Shown here piece after piece: positions 17,284 through 25,895 of a stretch of 64,000 nt of DNA. The notes under the pieces are model-generated. The model worked only from the letters and a program-made list of their open reading frames with translations. It did not search any database and was not told the origin of the DNA. Numbering within the stretch: position 1 is the first letter of the stretch; each line of letters begins with the position of its first letter. The translations under genes were made by a program, and so were the position numbers. Source of the stretch: Ensifer canadensis (GTDB lineage Bacteria; Pseudomonadota; Alphaproteobacteria; Rhizobiales; Rhizobiaceae); the NCBI RefSeq assembly GCF_017488845.2, contig NZ_CP083374.1, positions 653,501-717,500 on the forward strand, given 5' to 3'.

Positions 17284-18456
17284 ATGAGCGGACTGACGTC
17301 AACCGAACTGAAACGAACGCCGCTGCCGCGATTGCGGGACGCGGTTGATAAGGCGATCGACGACGCTTTGGCGCAAGAGCGGATCGTCGGCACCGTCGTC
17401 CTGGTTTCCATCGACGGCAGCCTCACCTACCAGCGCGCTGCCGGCTTTGCCGATCGAGAGGCGGGGCGCCGGATGCAACTCGAGAGCATCTTCCTGCTCT
17501 CATCCGTCACAAAGCCGATCGTAACAGCGGCCGCCCTGGCATTGATCGACAAAGGCGTGATGCATCTCGACGATGCGGTATCGACATGGTTGCCCGACTT
17601 CTCGCCGCGCCTGCCGGACGGAAGCCTGCCGCGCATTACCCTGCGCCATCTGCTGACGCACAGCGCCGGGCTCAGCTACGCCTTCATGGAACGAGGTGAC
17701 GGCCCCTATCAGAGGCTCGCCATCAGCACCGGGCTCGACAACAACAATGACGATCTTTCCGACCTCATTCGGAAATTGAACGCCGTCCCGCTCGCCTATC
17801 CGCCCGGAGAGGGCTGGGGCTACTCGATGAGCCTCGACGTTCTCGGTGCCGTCATCGAGCGTGCGACGGAACGTGCGCTTTCAGACGCGGTGGCGACGCT
17901 GGTGACCGGTCCGCTGCAGATGGAGGATACGGCATTTTCGGTTGTCGATCGCAGCCGGCTTGTCACGCATTACGGTAACGCGACGCCTCGACCACGGCGA
18001 TTGGCGGATGACGATGCCATTCCGTTCTTCGGCAATCCGGTCAGGTTCTCCCCCGTGCGGATTTTCAACACCCAAGCTTTTCCTTCAAGCGGCGCCGGCA
18101 TGGCCGGCACGGCCGGCGATATCCTGCGCCTTCTCGAATGTCTCAGAACGGGTGGTACGCCCATATTGAAACGCGAGACCGCCCGTTCAATGTTTGAAAT
18201 GCAGGCGAAGACTGCAGGCACAGCCGCGGGACCGGGCTGGGAGTTCGGCTTTGGAGGCGCGATCCTTGCCTCTCCTGAAGACGCCGGAAGTCCGCAAAGT
18301 CCGGGGACGCTGCAATGGGACGGCGCCTATGGGCACAAATGGTTCATCGATCCGGATCGACGCCTTTCCATCGTTGCGCTCACCAACACCGCGTTCGAAG
18401 GCATGATCGGCCGCTTTACGACCGACCTACGCGATGCCCTATACCGGAGCCTTTGA
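17284..18456 (+). CDS. Serine hydrolase, beta-lactamase/esterase family (class C fold)
   Basis: The 390-residue protein shows the SxxK nucleophile motif at S74-V-T-K77 and a YSM-type tyrosine motif in GWGYSMSLDVLG, the arrangement of EstB-like esterases and class C beta-lactamase homologues. No signal peptide is seen, which argues for a cytoplasmic esterase rather than a secreted beta-lactamase. The open frame runs upstream over the opposite-strand SDR gene; the ATG at 17284 has GGGAG at good spacing. It sits one base before the NAT gene. Confidence 0.9.
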   Translation: MSGLTSTELKRTPLPRLRDAVDKAIDDALAQERIVGTVVLVSIDGSLTYQRAAGFADREAGRRMQLESIFLLSSVTKPIVTAAALALIDKGVMHLDDAVSTWLPDFSPRLPDGSLPRITLRHLLTHSAGLSYAFMERGDGPYQRLAISTGLDNNNDDLSDLIRKLNAVPLAYPPGEGWGYSMSLDVLGAVIERATERALSDAVATLVTGPLQMEDTAFSVVDRSRLVTHYGNATPRPRRLADDDAIPFFGNPVRFSPVRIFNTQAFPSSGAGMAGTAGDILRLLECLRTGGTPILKRETARSMFEMQAKTAGTAAGPGWEFGFGGAILASPEDAGSPQSPGTLQWDGAYGHKWFIDPDRRLSIVALTNTAFEGMIGRFTTDLRDALYRSL

Positions 18457-18457
18457 C

Positions 18458-19285
18458 ATGCCGAGATCTGCTGTTCCCGTCGACCTCGACCAATACTTCG
18501 CGCGCATTGGCTACGGCGGGCCGCGCTCACCGGATCTTGCGAACCTTCGGGCGATTATCGCGCACCATGTCGCAACGATTCCGTTCGAAGCCATCGACGT
18601 CCTTCTGGGACACGGGATCGATCTGTCGCCCGCAACCGTCGATGTCAAACTGATCGCGCGCCGGCGCGGCGGATACTGCTTCGAGCACAACGGACTGTTT
18701 CAAAGGGTCCTGTTATCGCTCGGCTACGTGGCAGAGCCGCTAATTGCCCGCGTCCTGTGGATGCGGGAAAGAACCGCTCCGCCGCCGGCCTGGTCGCATA
18801 TGGCGCTGCGCGTCGTTGTTGATGGAGTAGCCTATCTCGTCGACGTCGGCTTCGGCAGCTGCGTTCCAACACTTCCCTTGCGCTTTGACGTCGCGGCGCC
18901 ACAACCGACGACGCATGAGATGTTTCGTTTGACCGCTACACCGGAAGGCTTTTTGCTCAAGGTCCTGCTCGCCGCAAAGTGGTCACCGGTCTACGAGGTT
19001 TCGACGAGAATCTGCGCCGACGAGGAATACGATATCGCAAACGCCGGCGCCTCGACCCATCCACACTCCCATTTCCGCCAGCAACTGCTTGTGGCCTTGA
19101 CGACGCCGGAAGCACGAAACGTACTGCTCGGGAACAGGCTGACGATCCGCCATCGTAATGGACAGGTCGATCGTCGTTGGCTGGATGCAGTGGCAACCGA
19201 GGAGGCGCTGATTAATCTGTTCGGGCTGCCGTTCCAAAACGAATGGCGGCGAATCTTGCCCCAGGTAACGAGCACACCCGCATGA
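18458..19285 (+). CDS. nat: Arylamine N-acetyltransferase
   Basis: The 275-residue enzyme transfers acetyl from acetyl-CoA to arylamines and hydrazines. The catalytic triad is visible: Cys74 in RGGYCFEHN, His114 in WSHMALRV and Asp129 in LVDVGFG. Length matches bacterial NATs. The ATG at 18458 is one base after the stop of the upstream serine hydrolase, with a GGAG in its coding end, so the two are one operon, perhaps for xenobiotic or antibiotic-like amines. Confidence 0.95.
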   Translation: MPRSAVPVDLDQYFARIGYGGPRSPDLANLRAIIAHHVATIPFEAIDVLLGHGIDLSPATVDVKLIARRRGGYCFEHNGLFQRVLLSLGYVAEPLIARVLWMRERTAPPPAWSHMALRVVVDGVAYLVDVGFGSCVPTLPLRFDVAAPQPTTHEMFRLTATPEGFLLKVLLAAKWSPVYEVSTRICADEEYDIANAGASTHPHSHFRQQLLVALTTPEARNVLLGNRLTIRHRNGQVDRRWLDAVATEEALINLFGLPFQNEWRRILPQVTSTPA

Positions 19286-19375
19286 GCCATTGTCGTTGCC
19301 GACCATTGTCGCCAATTATCGCGAGGCTGGATGATGCCGCCGTTGGCGCCTGTCCACAAAATTCACCTGGAGGGA

Positions 19376-19420
19376 CTACAGCGCCGCGCGTCTTACTTAG
19401 ACGCGCAAAGGTCGCTGTAG
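19376..19420. repeat. Nested palindromic intergenic repeat (Rhizobiales type)
   Basis: An outer stem, CTACAGCG (19376-19383) with CGCTGTAG (19413-19420), encloses an inner 8-bp stem, GCGCGTCT (19386-19393) with AGACGCGC (19399-19406). The flank CACTTTGAAT follows. I recall very similar palindromes recurring between genes in Rhizobium, Agrobacterium and Sinorhizobium genomes; this is from memory. Here it lies between the convergent NAT and alpha/beta-hydrolase genes, and may fold in RNA from either strand. Confidence 0.65.
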
Positions 19421-19461
19421 CACTTTGAATGACTGCATCCGGCGCGTAGACGCGGCCCGAG

Positions 19462-20457
19462 CTAGAGATTTCGGCGGAAGAAGGCGACGACGGCTGCGTT
19501 CAGGCGCGCATGAAATTCTGCCCGATCGAAGCCGGGTGTATCGGTGCAGATTTCGTGCAACGCCGCCAGCTGGCTCTTTGTGCAAGGCGCGAGGAATGAG
19601 TAATGTCCGGCGCCAGGCTCGATATGAGATACTGGCATGACCGGCAACCCGCTCTTCACGATTGCGAAGTCCGGCTCCACTGGCACGATGTGATCCAGCT
19701 CCGCCGCCCAGAGTGCCACCGGCTTTTGGACTTCGCGCAGACCGTCAGGCAGGAACAGGGCCGGCATCGCCGGGGCGGCGACGAAGGCCGCCTTCAGCCG
19801 TTCATCGCGAACGATGTCCAGCGGCGCAGCGCCGAAGCTCCGGGCGATACTGTCTGCCCCGCCGAACTCGCGGCAGACCCATCTTTGCGGAAACGCCACA
19901 CATTGGTCGATCAGACCGGAAAGCTCAGGCTTGCCACCCAGGGCGACGAGCGACGTGAAGCCGCCAATGGAGAACCCAAAAATGCCGACACGATCCGGAT
20001 GGATTGCAGCACGCTGCGGCCAGGTCTGCAGCATGTAGTCGATGATCAGCGATATATGCCGCGGCCGCTCGGTCAGCTGTCTGCGGGTGGCGTAGTGGCG
20101 CATGTCGGCATAGTTGTCGCCGGAATGCGAAAGGGCGACAACGACAAACCCGGCTTCGGCCAGCGCGAAGGCCGTATCGTGATGGCCGTAGGCGCTGCCA
20201 CCCGTGCCGTGCGAGAGGACCACCAGGGGTAGTCGCTTGCCAACGACGGGACCGTCGGCGGCAACGGTCTGGGTATAATCGCCGAGTGCCTGCAACCGAG
20301 GCGCTTCGTTCGATGGATACCAGATCGCTGTATGGATAGGCCGATCGAGAGGATCAGAAACTTCAACCTCCTGGAAGCCGACGCTCGCACAGGCGGCCGA
20401 GGATATGAGAAGTGTAACCTGAAAAAGAAGCACGAAAAACGGTCTGAACAAGATCAT
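19462..20457 (-). CDS. Secreted alpha/beta hydrolase (dienelactone hydrolase/PAF acetylhydrolase-like)
   Basis: The 331-residue product begins with a signal peptide (MILFRPFFVLLFQVTLLI, cleavage near ASA-CA), then an alpha/beta-hydrolase with the oxyanion-region SHGTGG, nucleophile elbow GFSIGG and a late GHYSF catalytic His. It acts in the periplasm or outside the cell on an unknown ester or lactone. The start at 20457 is chosen because it puts the signal peptide at the N-terminus; no strong ribosome site is visible. It is divergent from the membrane AraC gene. Confidence 0.88.
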   Translation of the reverse strand: MILFRPFFVLLFQVTLLISSAACASVGFQEVEVSDPLDRPIHTAIWYPSNEAPRLQALGDYTQTVAADGPVVGKRLPLVVLSHGTGGSAYGHHDTAFALAEAGFVVVALSHSGDNYADMRHYATRRQLTERPRHISLIIDYMLQTWPQRAAIHPDRVGIFGFSIGGFTSLVALGGKPELSGLIDQCVAFPQRWVCREFGGADSIARSFGAAPLDIVRDERLKAAFVAAPAMPALFLPDGLREVQKPVALWAAELDHIVPVEPDFAIVKSGLPVMPVSHIEPGAGHYSFLAPCTKSQLAALHEICTDTPGFDRAEFHARLNAAVVAFFRRNL

Positions 20458-20586
20458 GGGGTTGGCCCGATTGAAATGACGCCGAGGACATTGACATGAC
20501 GGTTGCGCAATAGAGACCCAGATCATGTTCGAGGTCGTCTCCGATCACGATCTGGTCAATAGTGGCCGCAAAACAGGACCGACTCG

Positions 20587-21630
20587 ATGCTCTTCGTTCC
20601 GTTGCCGTTCGTCGCGGCGCTGCTTCTGCTCATTCTTTTGGTACAGATGAGCCTTCGTGAGCAGGCTGCCAGCCGCCATTTCCGGATATTGGTCCTGTTG
20701 CTTTGCGTTCTTGCGACGGTCATCGGCGTGCGCTGGGGCTATGGGATCGAACGTGTCTTGCCGGCCCAGGCCATTCTTGCCTCTGCCGTCGGCCCCATGG
20801 CCTGGGTCTGTTTTGCAACCTTCGTCGCCGAGCCGGGCAACAGATCCGCCTATCGCTTCTGGCCGCACATTTTGCCGTCGCTGCTGGTGACACTCCTTGC
20901 CGTCGCCTCACCACAATGGCTCGATCTGACCCTCATCGCCATCTTCGCTTGTTATGCGGTCGCCCTTGGACGTCTCGCATCGGGGGGCTCGGACGCGCTC
21001 GACCTTGCGCGTTTCGACGATGCCCCTCTCGTTCATCGGTCGCTGCAGATCATGGCTGCGACGCTGTTGCTTGCGGTCATCGCGGACAGCTTGATCGCAT
21101 TGGACCTGCGCGTGTTCGACGGTTCGTATGCCGCCACGATCGTCACCGTTGCGACGATCCCCCTCGTGCTTTTGCTCGGGGCCGGGGCTGCGATCGCATC
21201 CCGAGCTCCGATCCCGCGCGAGCCCGAAGCCGTGCAGCCGGCGCCGGCATCCGACGACGACACCCATATTGTTGCGCGCCTGGCGCAACTGATGCAGACG
21301 CAAGGGCTCTATCGCGACCATGAGCTCAACCTTAGCCGGCTGGCGCGCAGGGCAGGCATTCCCGCCCGTCACCTGTCGAAGGCCGTCAACATCGTTTGCG
21401 GCAAGAACCTCTCGCAGTATGTCAACGATTTCCGGATCGCGGAGGCCTGCCGGCTCCTCGAAAAAGCCGATATCGCCGTCACCACGATCGTCTACGACGT
21501 AGGCTTTCTGACGAAATCCAATTTCAATCGTGAATTCCGGCGCGTGACCGGCATGAACCCGACAGAGTGGCGTTCATGCCGGATGGGTGGTCCTGTTCAA
21601 GTAGACAGCGCTAGCCGGGGCTTCCCCTGA
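20587..21630 (+). CDS. Membrane-embedded AraC-family regulator
   Basis: Roughly the first 205 of 347 residues form about six hydrophobic helices; the last 110 are an AraC DNA-binding domain (LSRLARRAGIPARHLSKAVN, then IAVTTIVYDVGFLTKSNFNR). Such integral-membrane AraC regulators couple a membrane sensor directly to DNA. The divergent secreted hydrolase, 129 bases away, is the likely target, suggesting response to an extracytoplasmic lipid or ester. Confidence 0.9.
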   Translation: MLFVPLPFVAALLLLILLVQMSLREQAASRHFRILVLLLCVLATVIGVRWGYGIERVLPAQAILASAVGPMAWVCFATFVAEPGNRSAYRFWPHILPSLLVTLLAVASPQWLDLTLIAIFACYAVALGRLASGGSDALDLARFDDAPLVHRSLQIMAATLLLAVIADSLIALDLRVFDGSYAATIVTVATIPLVLLLGAGAAIASRAPIPREPEAVQPAPASDDDTHIVARLAQLMQTQGLYRDHELNLSRLARRAGIPARHLSKAVNIVCGKNLSQYVNDFRIAEACRLLEKADIAVTTIVYDVGFLTKSNFNREFRRVTGMNPTEWRSCRMGGPVQVDSASRGFP

Positions 21631-21968
21631 CCCCGCAAACAAGCTCGTCCGGTTGGGCATGTAACATCAAATTTTGCGATGGCCGGCCTTGCGCTTATGC
21701 GGGGCAGACCCGCCTGCATCCGAGCCGGAAAAAGGACCGTCAGCCTTGCTGCCGGAGGGATAGGATCGATGCGTCAACCGCATGAACTCGTGGCACGCGC
21801 GCCGCCACGACCAAAGACTGATCAAAGCGAAGTCGTCGGCCTGGACTCAGTAGACGATTGAATCTCAGTTCTTGAGTCGAATTGAACTACTTCCTCACCT
21901 ATCGACTCGGGCTCAACTCGCTGGTGTGGACCGCTTGCCGGATAAGGATATTCCATTATCTTTTGAGC
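21631..21968. other. Intergenic region
   Basis: About 340 bases between the membrane AraC gene and the FMN reductase gene. Open frames here lack ribosome sites and recognisable products; I see no convincing gene, hairpin or repeat. Confidence 0.5.
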
Positions 21969-22529
21969 ATGAAGATATTGGCGATTTCGGGCAGCACACG
22001 TCAGCTATCCACCAACACGGCCTTGTTAAGGGCTTTCCAAGCCTTGGCACCGGCCGATGTCGCAATCGATGTCTTTGACCGGATCGGTGAGTTGCCGGTC
22101 TTTTCTCCTGACCTTGAGGGCCCGAATACCCCAGAAAGCGTCATCCGGTTCATCGAAAAAATTTCCGCGAGTGATGGGCTGATCATTTCGAGCCCCGAAT
22201 ATGTTCGCAGCATTCCCGGTGGCCTCAAAAACGCGATCGACTGGCTTGTCTCCGGTGAGGCGGTGATCGGAAAACCAATAGCCCTCGCCCATGCTTCGCA
22301 CCGAGGCGAGGACATGCTGGCGGCGCTGCGAACGGTACTTTCGACCGTAAGCTCGAATTTCTCCGAGAGTATTTTCTTTCGATTTCCGGTGATCAAGCAG
22401 GCGCCGGACGCAATCAGGGAAAGCCTCATGACTTCGGCTAATCGTTCCGGGGCGGAGAAATTCCTCAAGGACTTTGCAGCGTTCTGCCGGAGCCAGAAAA
22501 GCGAGATTCCAGACGCTATTGATATTTGA
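21969..22529 (+). CDS. NADPH-dependent FMN reductase family protein
   Basis: The 186-residue flavodoxin-like protein has the N-terminal phosphate-binding motif GSTRQLSTN (8-16) and the flavin-contact loop SPEYVRSIPGGLKNAIDWL, as in chromate/azo/quinone reductases of the NADPH-FMN reductase family. It probably reduces quinones or xenobiotics in the cytoplasm. The ATG at 21969 begins the conserved MKILAISGS strand; the open frame 29 codons upstream has no family match. Confidence 0.92.
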   Translation: MKILAISGSTRQLSTNTALLRAFQALAPADVAIDVFDRIGELPVFSPDLEGPNTPESVIRFIEKISASDGLIISSPEYVRSIPGGLKNAIDWLVSGEAVIGKPIALAHASHRGEDMLAALRTVLSTVSSNFSESIFFRFPVIKQAPDAIRESLMTSANRSGAEKFLKDFAAFCRSQKSEIPDAIDI

Positions 22530-22806
22530 ATGGTGGCAGCGCCCGTAAATGATCTGGATACAGGCCAAAGACACCGAGCGAGCCGTAAAACTCCACAAAA
22601 CGGCGCCGGAATTCGATGCGGGATCGGCGCCAATTGGCGAGTTCCATCAAGCGCTGCTCGAGCGGCAATCGATGAAAAAAGGTCCCGCCGCTGCAGCGGT
22701 GATGCGTAAAAAAGAGAACAAGCAGATAAAGCAGGGGTCTGAGATAGTCTGGCATGCGTGCGTGAACGGAGAGCAGGTACTCGGAGGCGTTTCTCGTAGC
22801 TATACG
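22516..22806 (-). pseudogene. Possible remnant of a gluconate-2-dehydrogenase-subunit-3-like domain
   Basis: A minus-strand frame opened by a stop reads SEYLLSVHARMPDYLRPLLY, then HRLPLEQRLMELANWRRSR and FVEFYGSLGVFGLYPD. The pattern (conserved LPLEQR, WRRSR and hydrophobic helices) recalls the C-terminal domain found in some GMC-type alcohol oxidases and the small subunit of gluconate dehydrogenase. No start codon with a ribosome site or partner gene is present, so it is probably a decayed piece. Assignment is from memory of the pattern. Confidence 0.3.
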
Positions 22807-22840
22807 TCACATTGGGCTCGAAAACATAGATCTGAGCGCG

Positions 22841-23071
22841 TTAATGGGACACCTCACTGGTGCTGCCCGCTCTCGCTCTGATCACAGCGGCGAGCGCTGC
22901 ACGGCGCCATTCCGGCAGCTTCAATATGAAGGTGTCCATGTCCCGTCCGAAGTTTGACCAGGCCTTGTCGCCCGCTTGTCCGGGATCGATCACGCCGGCC
23001 GCCTCGAGGTCGGACCGGTCCATGTTCACACGCGCAAGTGAAATCTGCAGCAGATCTGTGCCGGTGATCAT
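22841..23071 (-). CDS. Small hypothetical protein, coupled to the upstream small gene
   Basis: A 76-residue soluble protein (MITGTDLLQISLARVNMDRS at its start, a GRDMDTFILKLPEWRR segment in the middle). I do not recognise a family. Its ATG overlaps the stop of the preceding gene in an ATGA junction, with AGGGAGTAGG upstream, which strongly supports translation. It is transcribed away from the ku pair. Confidence 0.75.
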   Translation of the reverse strand: MITGTDLLQISLARVNMDRSDLEAAGVIDPGQAGDKAWSNFGRDMDTFILKLPEWRRAALAAVIRARAGSTSEVSH

Positions 23072-23397
23072 CGCCCTACTCCCTGTTGACGAACGTTGAG
23101 CGTTCCATGGCTGGCTTGCTGCGGCGCCTGGTGCGGCTCGGCCGCTTCCTCTTCCTCGACCAGCTTGTGATAACAAGCCTCGATATCATGGGCGATGCCG
23201 TCGGCGTCGTAGAGGTAGCCGTCCGTTCCGCCGTCGGTCTCGATGATCTCGGCAAGGGAGTTCATCACCGCGCGGCCGAGGCGCTGCAGAGCGTCGCGAT
23301 GTCGATCGGCGCCGCCACTTTCAAAGGCGCGATTGGCTTCGTCGAGGGCCCGGTGCATAGCCTCAAATGACCCGTCGATATGGAGCTTCGTGTTCAT
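23068..23397 (-). CDS. Small hypothetical protein
   Basis: A 109-residue, acidic, helical protein with no cysteine cluster or membrane segment: LHIDGSFEAMHRALDEANRA, then a GTDGYLYDADGIAHDIEACY region and a Gln/Glu-rich tail. A GGGAGG ribosome site precedes the ATG at 23397. It starts 169 bases from ku and runs divergently, so the two small genes may share control with ku. Function unknown. Confidence 0.75.
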   Translation of the reverse strand: MNTKLHIDGSFEAMHRALDEANRAFESGGADRHRDALQRLGRAVMNSLAEIIETDGGTDGYLYDADGIAHDIEACYHKLVEEEEAAEPHQAPQQASHGTLNVRQQGVGR

Positions 23398-23566
23398 AGC
23401 ACCGCCTCCCTCACTCCTGGACTGTGCAACAGACTCCCAAACGCAATACTCGTGGATAGGTTCATCCTACTATCGACAGCCCACTAAACGCCACAATTGA
23501 TTCGCGTCTTAGCCGGAACAAACGTAATCTGCCTCCGTTGAATCCGGGCTACCGGGAGAAATCGAT

Positions 23567-24427
23567 ATGGCCGGACGTGCTCTTTGGAAGGGCTTTTTGA
23601 AGTTTGCCGAGATTAGTTGCCCCGTGGCGCTTCACAGCGCTGCGTCGACCTCCGAGCGCGTGAGCTTCAACACCTTGAACCGAAAAACCGGCAATCGCGT
23701 GAAGCGGGAATATGTCGATATCGACACGTGGAAGGTAGTTGAGCGCGAGGATCAGATCAAAGGCTATGAGGTCGATGACGGCCGCTACGTGCTGTTTGAA
23801 CCCGATGAGTTGGCCGCGGCGGTTCCTCCAAGCGACAAGACCTTGCGCATACAATCCTATGTGCCGTTCGGCGAAATCAATGATCTCTATTTCGACAAAC
23901 CCTATTACCTGCTCCCCGATCGGCTGGGCGAAGAGACCTTCGTCCTGATCCGGGATGCAATGCGTGAGTCCAAGGTCGGCGCCCTTGCCCAAGCTGTGCT
24001 TTTCCGCCGGCTCCGGACAGTTCTCATTCGCGCCCACGGTGACGGGCTCATCGCTACCACCCTCAATTTCGACTATCAGGTTCGCTCCGCCAAGGAAGCC
24101 TTCGCCGACATTCCCAAGCTCAAGATCGAAGGCGAAATGCTGGATCTGGCTAAGCACATCATCAAGACCAAGGCCGGCCTGTTCGATCCGCGAACCTTCG
24201 ACGACCGATACGACGCGGCGCTTGCCGAGCTCGTGAAGGCGAAGATGGAAGGCCGCGCGGTCAAGGTGAAGAAACAGCCGAAGGTCGAGCCTTCGACGAA
24301 CCTCATGGAAGCGCTTCGCATGAGTGCTGGCTTCGGCTCTGCCCGGGCGTCCAAGGCTCGCACCGCTGCGGCAGCTGCGCGAGCCGTCCCGGCGTCCCGG
24401 CCGGCAGCTCGAAAAAAGGCGGGCTAA
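23567..24427 (+). CDS. ku: Ku DNA end-binding protein (first of tandem pair)
   Basis: Bacterial Ku binds DNA double-strand ends and recruits LigD for non-homologous end joining. The 286-residue sequence has the Ku core from LWKGFLKFAEISCPVAL through NRKTGNRVKREYVD and YYLLPD, plus an Ala/Lys/Arg-rich C-terminal tail (about 255-286) as in other bacterial Ku proteins. It lies three bases before a second ku. Sinorhizobium meliloti has adjacent ku genes of this kind, and paired Ku proteins may work as a heterodimer. Confidence 0.96.
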   Translation: MAGRALWKGFLKFAEISCPVALHSAASTSERVSFNTLNRKTGNRVKREYVDIDTWKVVEREDQIKGYEVDDGRYVLFEPDELAAAVPPSDKTLRIQSYVPFGEINDLYFDKPYYLLPDRLGEETFVLIRDAMRESKVGALAQAVLFRRLRTVLIRAHGDGLIATTLNFDYQVRSAKEAFADIPKLKIEGEMLDLAKHIIKTKAGLFDPRTFDDRYDAALAELVKAKMEGRAVKVKKQPKVEPSTNLMEALRMSAGFGSARASKARTAAAAARAVPASRPAARKKAG

Positions 24428-24430
24428 GCC

Positions 24431-25225
24431 ATGGCCGCCGTCAAACCATACTGGAAAGGTTACCTCAAGCTTTCACTGGTCACCTGCCCCGTCGCCCTGT
24501 CGCCGGCCACCAGCGACACCGAGAAGATCCGCTTTCACACCATGAACCGCGCCACCGGCAACCGCGTGGCTTCACTCTACGTCGACAGCGTGACCGGCAA
24601 GGAAGTCAATACAGAGGACCAGGTGAAAGGCTATGAGCGTGGCGAAGGCGATTACATCATGCTCGAGGAGGAAGAGCTCGATGCGGTGGCGCTGGAGAGC
24701 GTCCGGACGATTGAGATCGACATCTTCACGCCACGGGATTCCATCGAATGGATCTGGCTCGAAAAACCGCACTACCTCGTGCCGAACGACAAGGTTGGTG
24801 AAGATGCGTTCGCCGTGATCCGCGACGCCATGCGCTCAGAGAACGTCGTTGGAATTTCCCGTCTCGTCTTCGGCCAGAGAGAGCGTGCGGTGATGCTTGA
24901 GCCCCGCGGCGAAGGCATCGTTCTATGGACGTTGCGCTATGGTGACGAGGTGAGACCTGAGGAAGAGTATTTCTCGAACATCAAGGCAAAGCCCGAGGGC
25001 GGCCTTGCTCCGCTAATGAAGCAGTTGATCAAGCAGCAGACAAAGAAGTGGGTGCCGATCACCGACCCCATTCAGGATCGCATGCTCGAACTGATCGCCG
25101 AGAAGAAGAAGACGTTGAAGCCGAAGGCCAAGCGCAGGATTACACCGGCGAAAGACAACGTCGTCGATATCATGTCAGCGCTTCGCGACAGCTTAGAACG
25201 AGAGAAGCGCGGCAAAGCCCGGTAG
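24431..25225 (+). CDS. ku: Ku DNA end-binding protein (second of tandem pair)
   Basis: This 264-residue paralogue aligns with its neighbour (WKGYLKLSLVTCPVAL; NRATGNRVASLYVD; HYLVPND) but is clearly diverged, so the duplication is old. The tail is Lys/Arg-rich (KKKTLKPKAKRRITPAK). Co-transcription is near certain given the three-base gap. No ligD is in the window, so the ligase must be elsewhere. Confidence 0.96.
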   Translation: MAAVKPYWKGYLKLSLVTCPVALSPATSDTEKIRFHTMNRATGNRVASLYVDSVTGKEVNTEDQVKGYERGEGDYIMLEEEELDAVALESVRTIEIDIFTPRDSIEWIWLEKPHYLVPNDKVGEDAFAVIRDAMRSENVVGISRLVFGQRERAVMLEPRGEGIVLWTLRYGDEVRPEEEYFSNIKAKPEGGLAPLMKQLIKQQTKKWVPITDPIQDRMLELIAEKKKTLKPKAKRRITPAKDNVVDIMSALRDSLEREKRGKAR

Positions 25226-25508
25226 TCCCTTCCCCAAGGCTTTCCTCCCCGGAGGGATCCCAAACTCTGAGAGTAGCGCCATGAGAAATCCGACGCATAA
25301 TTGTGCTGCTTTGAGATAGACCGGCATGTGGTTGCTTGAACATGTCACACTCCGCGCGTTTTGATCAGGTGGGAGTTTGCGAATGGGATTTCATGACTAG
25401 TTCTCGATCCGCTAGAGACACGCGCCCCGTTGATGCGTCGGCTCAAAGTCATCTTGCTACTTTCATTTTGGTGGTGGACAATCTCTCAGCCGACAGACCG
25501 AGGAGCGG

Positions 25509-25769
25509 ATGATGAATTTCGAGAAGGTCGGGCGAACCCGAATGATGATGCGGCTGCCACGACACCGGAAACAGATTTCCGATGCCAACTTCCTTGCGAT
25601 CAACGATCTGCTCGAAGCTTACGGCGTCGCCGCCATGAAGCGTGATGAGTTACGGGAGCAACTGATGCTAGATCCCACGGTGAGGGAGGAGTATGAGGAT
25701 CTCTGTCAGAAGCTAGAGGACGACATCATCAAGATGTTGGCAGGTGTAAGCCCGCGCATGGTGCGTTAG
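25509..25769 (+). CDS. Small hypothetical protein
   Basis: An 86-residue charged, helical protein (MMNFEKVGRTRMMMRLPRHR; REEYEDLCQKLEDDIIKML). AGGAG lies just before the paired ATG codons at 25509/25512. It follows the ku pair by 283 bases in which I see no gene. Family not recognised; it might be expressed with ku or alone. Confidence 0.6.
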   Translation: MMNFEKVGRTRMMMRLPRHRKQISDANFLAINDLLEAYGVAAMKRDELREQLMLDPTVREEYEDLCQKLEDDIIKMLAGVSPRMVR

Positions 25770-25895
25770 CCCATTGGGCGAGCCACCTGTGCACTCGCCG
25801 CAATCCTTTTCATCTCGTTCCATCTCGGCCGCGCCGGCGTAGATTCCAACTCGCAGAACAATTCATCGAGCGGTTTGCGCGACGAAATCTCGCAG

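Noticed and set aside
25226..25262. CCTCC-CC-GGAGG near the end of the second ku gene as a terminator
   Set aside because: Loop is too small and there is no T-run.
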